Shown here in pieces: positions 55,261-64,000 of a DNA stretch of 64,000 nucleotides. Origin of the DNA: Dipteris shenzhenensis (Eukaryota > Polypodiophyta > Polypodiopsida > Gleicheniales); NCBI GenBank assembly GCA_047967505.1, contig CM106541.1; one strand, written 5' to 3'. The notes under the pieces were generated by a model, which ran no database searches, was not told where the DNA came from, and worked only from the letters and a program-made list of their open reading frames with translations. A program made the position numbers and the translations under genes. How positions within the stretch are numbered: the stretch's first letter is position 1; the number at the start of each line of letters is the position of its first letter.

Positions 55261-56170
55261 TGGTAAAAATATAAAGTGTTAACAACCTTGATATTTTGTT
55301 TGCAGATTATTTGAATTGGTGAATTTCAAGTCATTTTTAATGCTTTGATCTACAATGGGAAAATAAACTAGGTGCTTCTACTTTAACATATAATTTACTT
55401 TAAAAATATGAAAAGGTCACTTATTGAAACAAGAGAACGTGCTTCCTACATTAGCATAGAAAACAAGAAAAGATGATTACAATCGAGTTTCTCTTCATGG
55501 CTATTCATCGAAAAATTTCTAAAAGAATGGAACCAAATTACTTCTCAATATATTTCGAAGATGCAATATTGTCTATTTTGTGGTAGAATATAATTTAACA
55601 CAGGTTCTTTTACAAAGTTAAAATTAGTAATATCACTACTAGAATCAAGTAAACACCATATGACTTATCCAATACGTTCATAAGTTTGCATGTAGAAAAT
55701 GACTTAGGACATAGATAAAAAATGGTAAAGTCATAGTATTGAAGGACTCTTAATTCATAGCATATATTAGTCAATTTTTTTCATTTTCAAAGCATTACTA
55801 ATTTTGTCCAAAACTTAAAAAATATTTCATGTATGAACTGTTATTAAAAAATGCTTTTAAATATGTCATGTTTTTAGTGATATATAACTCCATTTAAAAC
55901 AAATCCAATAATAACCACTTTTAAGTATATTACATAAATTTTCATGTATTGTTACTGTCATAAAATATTGTAGTGTATTTCAAATATTTCTACTATTATA
56001 GTGCTCTTCTTGATATCATAATTAATTCTTCTCAAATTGCAAGTTTACATAAATCTATGTTCTAAATTAACTTTAAAAATTAAGTCAAAATGAAAAATAT
56101 TATTCAATAATTTTCAGGAAGCACTAAATTCATTTATATATATATTCTAGTTCAATACAACTACCTACCT
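55261..56170. other. AT-rich sequence, no gene seen
   Basis: Roughly 900 bp of AT-rich DNA with no frame of note and no clear repeats. It could hold intron or 3' sequence of the minus-strand remnant that starts at 56355. Confidence 0.5.
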
Positions 56171-56175
56171 GGATC

Positions 56176-56355
56176 TAGTTTCTTTAATGTTGATGGTTGA
56201 GACCATGCCACCATTTCTTACTGCCTTTGGAGAATATTTCATGCTTGATACATTCTCGGTAGTGATCACTAAAAAATACTTTAATTTGTGCTCCATAAAA
56301 TACCAAGCTGTTCAAGATATTTGAAAGACACCTTGGAACCAAAACTCAAAGCCAT
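56176..56355 (-). pseudogene. Inverted copy of the 2852 ORF
   Basis: Reads leftward from ATG 56355 with the same wording as 2852-3030 (GGTTCCAAGGTGTCTTTCAA, AGTGATCACT, AAGAAATGGTGGCATGGTCT). It has its own frameshifts. Just after the shared CATCAACATTAA the sequence CCAG/GTAGGT resembles an intron donor, where copy 1 continues directly into coding sequence, so copy 1 may be a spliced (processed) form. Confidence 0.75.
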
Positions 56356-57060
56356 AATTTTATGCAAAGCAACAAATCAAAATATTAAAAAAATTGCTAA
56401 TTAAATATTTAAAAATTAAAAATTTAAAAATTTAAAAATTTAAAAGTTCAAATATATTTTTAAAAATATATTTTATTGAAATTTCAAAAGTTCAAATATG
56501 TTTTTAAAAATATATTTTTATGTTTCTGGATACTATTTTTTTATCTAATATTTTTTTACATAAATAATTTAATTCAAAATATTTTATAAATATAGATAAA
56601 AAAATTTTATTTAAATTTTCTAAAATTTTATTTGATTTTTTTAAAACTTTATTTTATTTATTTATTTATATATCTATATATTTAAAATTTAATTTAATTT
56701 TTCTTAAAAAAATTTAAATTTTATTTAATTATATAATTTTAACTTTTTATTTAAATATAATATAATATAGTTTATTTTTTAAATAAAATTAATTTATTTT
56801 TTAGAAATTTTATTTTATTTATTTAAATTATTTAAAATTTAATTTGTTTTTTTAAAATCCCTGCCTTCGCCTCCCCCCTCGCGCCTCCTCCTTCACCTCC
56901 CCCCTCACGCCATTGCCTCCCCCTCTCGCCTCCCACCTTCATCCTCTCCTCCACCTCCCCGCCTCTACCTATCCTCCCTAAAACCGGTCCCTACCTCCCT
57001 GCTCCCCAAAAAAAAAAGCCCTTCCGTCTCTCCGCTCCGAGCCTCCCCGCTCCCAATATT
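56356..57060. other. AT-rich and polypyrimidine flank, inverted partner of 2.1-2.85 kb
   Basis: AT-rich low-complexity DNA (56380-56855) followed by a C/T-rich tract (56860-57055). Reverse-complemented, the order purine tract, AT-rich leader, ORF is the same as at 2130-2852. Confidence 0.7.
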
Positions 57061-57306
57061 ATACATTAATAACATTTAAAATTATGTATATTATATAGTA
57101 ATAACCTTTAAATTTCAAAAAGTAGTCAATCAAAGAATTGAATTAATTTAAAAAATAAGGAAATATTAAAATTTACACACGTGCTGTTAGAATGTATGCT
57201 TTTCTTCCATGTGTATAATACTTGTTAGTCGAAGAATGAAGAATTAGATAATGCATTTGTAAGGTAGGTATTTAAAATCATAGAATCTAGAAGAAATCTT
57301 GATTCT

Positions 57307-58424
57307 ATGAATGTGTGTCATTTCCAACGTTGTGGTGAGAGAAGTTGTGTAGTGATAATCACCAACGTTGTAAATCCTGAAGTACATTTAAAATATCCAC
57401 ATGGAGACTTTAAAACATTGGGAGATATCTTACAATGTGACATATTTGATATGCAAGCACATAGAATGCTCTGGGACCGAGACGAAATTGTTCCAAAGAG
57501 GTACTTTCAAGATATCAAGAAAACTTATTTTGAGGGGAAAAAAGTAGAGATGTTATCTTGCTCTGGAGAAGTTTTAGCAGTTGGCAACTTTAAGGACTAT
57601 GCTCAGAGTTTTTTTTGTATAGTGGAGATAATTAAGTTGACTAGTGTAGGTGTCATTCAAAATGCAATGGATAGTACTTCACATCTAGATGTCCATAATA
57701 CTATGTCTCATCTACAAGTTCATAGTACTTGTAAATGGGGGTTAGCTTTCTTGAAATCAGTTTGCCCAAGACAGTTTCCTTCAATGTCATGGAAGACACA
57801 ACAGAATATTATCAGAAGAAAAGGATTATAACACAAATGGGATCCAAATTGATAAGAAGCTATAGTAGTAATCAAGAGTATCATAGTGGCATGCTGACAT
57901 GTATTGAGAATATTATAGTAATAGATGTTGATGCAGAAAAGGTTTCTTGTGTTGCAAGTGACTCAAATATACTCACTGGTATAGAAGACTTGTCTTGTGT
58001 TGCAAGTGACTCGAACAGGCTCACTAGTATAGAAGACTTGTCCTGTGTTGCAAGTGACTCGAACAGGCTCACTGGTATCGAAGACTTGTCCTGTGTTGCA
58101 AGTGACTCGAACAGGCTCACTGGTATAGAAGACTTGTCCTGTGTTGCAAGTGACTCAAACATGCTTACTGATATAGAAGACTTATCTTGTGTTGAGAATA
58201 ATAAGATGGGACCACAAAGAAAAATACACACAAAGATCGATTGGATAAGTGATGTAATAATAGGAATTGATGATATTATTAACAATGATCATGATGTTAC
58301 CACTCGAATGCAGGGCAAAGGGGGTAGAGAATCTAAGACTTGTCATGTTGTTTGTAAAATTGTTGCTAGCATGCCAGAGAATATAGATGGGAGAATCTTG
58401 AGTTACGAAGGAGAAAGAGTTTAA
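57307..58424 (+). pseudogene. Unidentified gene with in-frame 16-residue repeats
   Basis: The frame from ATG 57307 encodes CHFQRCGERSCVVIITNVVN and HRMLWDRDEIVPKRYFQDIK and runs to 57831. A second frame, 57735-58424, appears to continue it after a slip in the GGGGG run at 57736-57740. This part carries five 16-residue repeats of the form SCVASDSNRLTGIEDL, then a basic tail. I do not recognise a domain. It lies directly upstream of and on the same strand as the DUF7869-type gene, and could be its N-terminal part or a neighbouring element gene. An N-terminal AT-rich upstream region (57060-57300) separates it from the C/T tract. Confidence 0.45.
57945..58197 (+). repeat. 48 bp in-frame minisatellite
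   Basis: Five units start at 57945, 57993, 58041, 58089 and 58137, exactly 48 bp apart, with a partial sixth at 58185. The repeat unit begins TCTTGTGTTGCAAGTGACTC. The third to fourth units are nearly identical, pointing to recent expansion. The 48 bp period keeps the frame. Confidence 0.95.
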
Positions 58425-58658
58425 CCAAAAAATTCAAGAGGCATTCAAGGCAACAAATTGACATCAATGAACATGTCTACCAGATTGCCATTTCCAAGAT
58501 ATTATAAGGCATCAAATAATTCTCAAGCCCACACTGCATTTGATTATAGAGATGAAGATTCAAGGAAAATGGATTCGAGGTTTGATGGTCTTACAACTGG
58601 AAAACGCTAGACACTATTTACAAAAAGAAAGTATGTGAGTGTGAAGAGGTGAAGAATC

Positions 58659-60666
58659 ATGGCATCGATTCCAGAACCAAAGAGACATGCAATGTTTTCC
58701 GAGGAGAATATGGAAAGGATGCTTATGCAAGTTTGTTGCAAGAGACTTTACATTAGAAAAGTTGGGAAAGATGATTGTGCATCCATACGCCTTAGTATTT
58801 GGAGTAAGACAGCACCTAATAGACATAATTATCTTCTTCAAGAGTTTACATGCTTTCTTCATCAAGGCACTGATCAAGATTTGAGCACAAGACACTGTAA
58901 ACCTAGATTGAAGCCCATGGTTAATGGGAGACCCATTTGCAATCGAGGATATCAATGGTTAACTGGACTATCACATGGCACATACTGGACCATCTGGGCA
59001 GAGATGAAAGAAAAAGTGGTTCATACAATTCATGGAAATACCTACAAGCTTAAATGCCATGGAAGCACTATAAATGCAACCGCAACATTAAAGCAAGTTC
59101 TCGAAGACCATGCATTACCACAGCCTCATTTTCAACAAACAATGCTAGATGGATGTGTCGAATGTCAATAACATCTTCCTTTGGGAATGACAAAGAAGGT
59201 CGTCCTAGAAACTGTCAATAAAACTTTACAAGATAGAGACGAGAGCATGATTTCACGGTCAACTTGTACAAAATTTGGCGTAGAGAATTTTTTCCATGTC
59301 AAGACACCATCAAAGCAAAGGATGTCAAAATGTAAGGCATGTGATGAATTAAAAAATGCCATTCAACATAGTAAATGTGAACAGCAACGAGGAAGATATA
59401 TTAAATGGCGATCAATCCATTTACATCATGTGCAAGATGCTCGAAAGTTGTATGCTTCTTGGAGAGAGGAAGCTATTTCACATGTTGATAAGTCCATGTG
59501 CATCACCATTGATGGCATGGACTAAAATACAACAACTTTGCCATGATATAGACGTATCCCACCAGCATTGGAGGGCAAACGTGGACTAAAAACACACTTG
59601 TGTGGAGTATTAGTACATGGATACCGAATCTTTTGTGATGTATGATTGATAGTTTGCATGACCATGATAGTAACTAGGTTGTTACATCAATCATGAAAGC
59701 AATAAGAAAGGTCAGAGATGCTCGTGGATGTTTACCTAACAGATTCTGAATACAAGCTAATAATTGTTGGAGAGAGAACAAGAATAAATACATATTTGCT
59801 TTATGCTCTATGCTGGTTGGTTTGAAAATATTTGAAGAAGTGGAAGTTGGCTTTCTTCTTGTCGGCCATACGCATGAAGACATAGATCAAATCTTCAATG
59901 TTATCTCTGGTGAGTTGAAGTCAATGGATGTTTTGACAATTGAGGATATGCTATTTTGAATTAGGAAAAAAATTGGAGGGTCTCGCAAGGAAGAATCAGA
60001 AGTCGCTATCTTAGAGAGGATGGTAGATTGGAGAGCATTCATAGAGCCACATTTAGGATACACAAATCCACACTACTTTTGGTTTCACATGCATAACAAT
60101 ATTCCAATGATCTCTCGGTGGGGTCACTCATCTTACGTAACCCTGTCACGTGAGTTCAACAGAAGGATATTTTTATTTTCTAAAATTTACAGAATTTAAC
60201 TTACATAAGGGATTATTTAAAATGATTTTAGAAAAAAATTACAGATTTGTATAGAAAAAGGGTTTATTTTATTAATGAAAAATCTACAGATAAGGGATTT
60301 TACAAATAAGCCTTGAACGCACGTGATATAGAGAGTTTATACATAGTGACCCCCCCGAGAGTGATCTAATGGAAGCACTACTCAGTAGATGGAGATCATT
60401 TATGGAGTGAGTCATATGCTTTATTACAATGAATAATTCCATTGGAGGAAACTAGATTTGTTGTTGCAAAAAACAAATCACTTGACATAGATGAAATGAA
60501 AGGCTTGAAAGCCTTCATTAAAAATCTTCAGAGTATGATGCAGAAATATCCTGAGCAATCAAAAGCTAGGTCACCAAGTTTTCCTTTGGATATAAATATG
60601 TTAGTAGATATGGAGGAAGCAGAGGAATTGCTTTTACCTCGAAAATATTGTGGCAGGAAGGGTTAA
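58659..60666 (+). pseudogene. DUF7869-type transposon-associated gene, broken by a MITE
   Basis: The frame 58659-59171, TAA, then 59181-59525 in the same frame, includes LTGLSHGTYWTIWAEMKEKV and a Cys pair KCKACDELKNA. The conserved domain follows: CITIDGMD, LKTHLCGVLVHGYRIF, then with a frameshift near 59640 the segment NNCWRENKNKYIFALCSMLV (frame restored after small indels) and VEVGFLLVGHTHEDIDQIF (about 59840-59900), the hallmark of DUF7869. The frame meets a MITE at 60114 and resumes after it (HYSVDGDHLWSESYALLQ) to the stop at about 60665. At least six stops occur besides the insertion. The domain is common in eukaryotic TE-like genes; its activity is not known to me. Confidence 0.7.
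60114..60359. mobile_element. hAT-like MITE, copy 2 (246 bp)
   Basis: Termini CTCGGTGGGGTCACTC and, reversed, CTCGGGGGGGTCACTA, flanked by AATGATCT (60106-60113) and AGTGATCT (60360-60367), an 8 bp target duplication with one mismatch. Same orientation and nearly the same sequence as the copy at 20944-21191. It interrupts the DUF7869-type gene. Confidence 0.92.
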
Positions 60667-61092
60667 AAATCTCCAATCGACCTCAAGTACACCCATAGTA
60701 TTAGATCATGTTATACAAGCCCATTTTGTTTGATTGAGAGGCAGAGATATATGCTTTAGCTTGCTCTTATATTAAAAAGAAAAAGGGTAAAGAAGTTCCA
60801 TTTGTCCTTATACTCAAGGCTATACCTAGCTCAAATGATGCAAGATATCCAAAAATCTTCAGGGCTACCCTCTAAGGGTAAACTCTAACAAGGAGGCTAA
60901 AAATTTAGTTGAGAGTTTGTGCTTAGGAACGTGCAAATTTGCAAGAACCAAGAAAATATGAAGGTACATTCCCAAGAGAAATCAAGAACATGTCCACCAA
61001 TATTGCTTCATAGGATACTTCCTTTTTGGCACTAGGAATATCAATAAGACTAGTCTAGCATCCTCCCTTCACTATATGAGAGAAATCACTTC

Positions 61093-61145
<53 letters not shown>

Positions 61146-62230
61146 GCACGCACGCACGCAAAACCTTCTCTCTCTTTCAAGGTCTTCATAGAATCTTAAG
61201 GAGGTTCACTATGTATAAACCATGTATATCGCATGCCTTCAAGGCCTATTTATAAAACCCCTTACCTAGAAAATTTTAATTGATGAAATGCACCTGTTTC
61301 TTATTCAACTCTATAAAATTATTCCCATAATCTTTTTTGCACGACCCTTCTAATATCTATACGTGAGAATATGAGAAAAAATGGAATTAAATATATCCTT
61401 CTATTGAACTCACGTTATATAGCTTATAATAGTGAACTTCTTGAGCTAGAAGTATCATTATGTACAACTTTGTATACAACTTGGGAGTGAAATATGAAAA
61501 GCATGTACCCTTGCTCATAGAACAAAACAAAAAGAATGGAAGGTGCAATATTTGAACATATATCATGTCCATCAAATCCCACGAAAGAAGGTTGGAAAGG
61601 CACAAGTGGGTTAGAGCACTCCACAAGAGAGGTGGAGATGGGAGTTCTATACATTTAATGCCTTATATTGGCAAAGCGTCTGAGGATAGTTGCAAAACAA
61701 GACTCATAGGGTAGGCACACATATACAAACTTAGTATATTGGACAAAAATTACAATGGTTTATACATTAATGGTTGAAAATTACAAGGGAGCACACCATC
61801 AAAAATTACAATGTACAACTAGATTAAAAAATGGAGATCAAATGGAGAAATAAATAAATGAATGTATGTCTAGAACCCATTTTCAATCTGCAATATTTAT
61901 GTACATGTTCTCCCTAGATGATTATGAGTATGAAGCTTCTAATCATTTGCCGAAGGACTTTTAGTTTCACTATAAAATTATAAATGCAACCCTTCATTTA
62001 ACATGGACTACCTAGTCCCTAAATCATGGTTTATCATAGGTATTTATATATAGTTTTGTGATTAATTTGTATTTTTTAAAGCCACTTTTCACATTATCAT
62101 AGTCCAAAGGTATGGTACAAGAACTTATAAAAGCAATTTTTAATTTATGTACTCATGATAAGTTAGAGTACAACAACTGCTAGCAATATGTCCTCCTTTT
62201 CAATTAAAAAAGAAGCATTCAATTAGTTGG
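60667..62230. other. No gene seen; contains a compound microsatellite
   Basis: Anonymous AT-rich sequence with short frames. A (TC)n(CA)n(CGCA)n microsatellite lies at 61092-61160. Confidence 0.6.
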
Positions 62231-62404
62231 GGTGGTCACTCATGATGTGTAAATATACCATATGGGTTCAATAGAGGGGCTTTTAGATTTAAAAAAAACA
62301 CAAACCTTTATAGAAATATACTTATTGGCAAAGGGGTTTTTTAATTGGGTATTGAATATTTTTTTAATAAGTTCATATAGAAAAAGGGGTTATTTTAAAG
62401 GCTT
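62231..62404. mobile_element. Diverged, truncated copy of the MITE family
   Basis: GGGGTGGTCACTCATGATGT, then GGGTTCAATAGAGGGGCTTT, a TTGGCAAAGGGGTTTTTTAA step and ATAGAAAAAGGGGTTATTTT follow the order of the two intact MITE copies, but with many changes and no right end. Confidence 0.55.
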
Positions 62405-64000
62405 CTTTCTTATATTCCTTAAGGAAGAGTTTGACGTATAGCTCAAAGGTCCAACCACGTGGCATTCAAAGTCAATGTGTAGCCCTGAATCAATGTCAAA
62501 GTGGACAGAACCAGATGTCATGTTGAATCCATACCCGATAAGAGTGGTCTCAAATGGTTGAAAATCATTGAGATGCATAGCTTTTGGCAGAGAGGAGCGG
62601 CCTTTAAGAGCATAAATGCAAGCCTTTCAAGGGTGAAGTAGATGAGGTTGCTACAGGTGTGGGTGACAAAGGAACCAAGATTCATTCGCACAATGCATTG
62701 CCACACCGGCCCTTAGAATTTGTCCAATTATTGCATCGGAATTCAACATGTAGTTTGAGAGAGAGGGTGAGAGTCTACAGAGCTTGAAATCCATGGCGTT
62801 ACAAAAACTTGCTACAATAGCAATCTACTTCGAACCCCCATCGACTTTGCCAAAGGCTTTGTGTCTATGTGCTATGGCAAGCAAAAGTATACAAATCCAC
62901 GTCTATCTCTAGATCATGTGGATCTCTTTGTTAGTTATTGAGACAAGGGTTGCAACAACGTTTGGTCTTCCCATGGATTTCCTATGTCTTTTGTTTCTTC
63001 TTGCTAGGAGTATAGAAGACTAGAATTTTTTGCCTATTAGAGATGTTGCCCAGTGTCCAAGAGATGCCAGAGGTTAGAAGACGTCCCTTGAATCATGAAG
63101 ACGACTCTCATGAGGAACATTTGAGATCATGAACTGCCCGGAACCTAGAGGCAAAGTTGAAGGATTCATGCTGCACACGTTACCACGTCCAAACCGTACA
63201 TGGGAGTTTGCCAAGTGCCCATTGCCTCATATCTTTAGCAACTTTACGTCCTCCCCACATAGTTTTACTCTATGATAAATTCTTCTAACCCTGGCAGAAA
63301 ACTAACACACTCCAAAAATTATCCAAAGAGACAGTCAACCAACAAAGCCAAAATTGTTAGCTCCTCATGAGCTTAGAATGCATAGTCTTCTTCCAAGTCA
63401 ATCACCAGGATTCGTCCTTCTGGCACTAACCTAGCAACATATTCTTCTTGTTCATTCTCTTCGATCAACCATTGAACTCCATACTGTAGAGCCAAAGAGA
63501 GTTTCGAGCATGCTCCAGTTTTGTGCTGCTGTATTCGAAATGTCGACATCGTGGAAAAAATCCACCCCAAGTGCTCATCCTAGAAGGCCCAGGTCCTTGT
63601 CATTCTTCAAGTCCCAGGCTTGCATCTTTTCCAATTCCTAGTTATTTGCTAGTTTTTTCTTAGAGCCCAAAATGACCCCCAAATGCCCTTCTCCATAAAA
63701 AGTAATTTGCCAAGCAATTGCCACAAAGGGAAGTTTCACCCATCAAACTTGACATCTGGCATTTTTGGAAAATTTGACTTGGAGGAGGTCTTAGACCCAT
63801 CTGTCCATATTTCTTCTTACTATAGTAGAGCTTGGCTGCACACTTCAACTAGTATGTCAAGAGGACACGTCCTTCTTCTCCAACAGCTTTTGACTCTCTT
63901 AAGATCTCTAGGAGCATTTACTAGGTCAAATCTCGGTGAGATCCTTCATGAAAACTTCAGGTTATGATTATGATCCCTTAAATGCATCAAGTAGGATCGA
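62405..64000. other. No confidently identified gene
   Basis: Minus-strand frames at 62390-62710 (LNDFQPFETTLIGYGFNMTS) and 63570-63373 (LALQYGVQWLIEENEQEEYV) have non-repetitive, gene-like composition, but I cannot assign a family or join them by introns. They may be exons of an unannotated gene or decayed pieces. Confidence 0.35.

Noticed and set aside
57945-58197. 48 bp repeats as a CRISPR or regulatory iteron array
   Set aside because: Repeats have no spacers, keep an open reading frame and lie inside a coding region.

Overview
This is a plant nuclear genomic window made almost entirely of transposable elements and satellite-like repeats. Plant origin is shown by CACTA (En/Spm-type) DNA transposons, Ty1/copia elements primed by initiator tRNA-Met (TGGTATCARAGC sites next to LTRs), Arabidopsis-type telomere-like CCCTAAA runs, spliceosomal introns, and a PLS-class pentatricopeptide (PPR) pseudogene. 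The wording of the PPR repeats (GLERDPFVGTTLVDMYGKCG, EIHAEIIKKGWERDPF) resembles fern PPR proteins, so a fern is my best guess; that is an inference.

Layout. 0-2.9 kb: a ~122 bp tandem array, then a GC-rich polypyrimidine/polypurine block sprinkled with a TTGCGNRCGCAA-type palindrome, then AT-rich DNA. 2.85-3.84 kb: decayed transposon ORF, with a second copy inverted at 56.2 kb. 4.1-5.2 kb: minisatellites. 5.3-8.55 kb: CACTA element A with a decayed TNP2-like transposase. 8.55-9.87 kb: microsatellites and short recurring motifs. 9.87-12.3 kb: one end of CACTA element B with an ORF1-like gene on the minus strand. 12.3-14.9 kb: Ty1/copia fragment on the minus strand with one complete LTR. 15.0-24.7 kb: Ty1/copia fragment on the plus strand, split by a complete 6.8 kb CACTA element C (16123-22932, TSD TTT), which itself carries a 248 bp hAT-like MITE (8 bp TSD). 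24.7-29.86 kb: non-coding repeats ending in a Helitron-like 3' terminus.

29.97-31.19 kb: the only intact host-type gene I can find, a five-exon short-chain dehydrogenase/reductase (SDR) gene on the minus strand. 31.8-33.66 kb: second, inverted copy of CACTA C. 33.66-40.28 kb: a large array of ATGCTTATGC palindrome clusters alternating with strand-asymmetric purine tracts, passing into about three tandem 1.35 kb units with GTCGCTATATAGCGAC palindromes and telomere-like runs. 40.29-40.82 kb: third CACTA C fragment. 42.8-45.2 kb: unknown ORF and a Ty3/gypsy integrase fragment. 45.4-49.27 kb: one copia element apparently inserted in another. 51.9-52.66 kb: PPR pseudogene. 54.0-55.2 kb: a tandem/dispersed repeat. 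57.3-60.67 kb: a decayed gene with an in-frame 48 bp repeat followed by a DUF7869-type gene broken by a second MITE copy. 60.7-64 kb: mostly anonymous sequence with a third MITE remnant.

Nothing here resembles a microbial defence or operon system. What stands out is transposon biology: nested insertions with readable target duplications, CACTA families whose terminal repeats are related 16 bp palindromes differing by a compensated base pair, a CACTA element carrying its terminal repeats in its own divergent promoter, and the palindrome/polypurine arrays. All TE genes carry stops or frameshifts, so probably only the SDR gene is functional.
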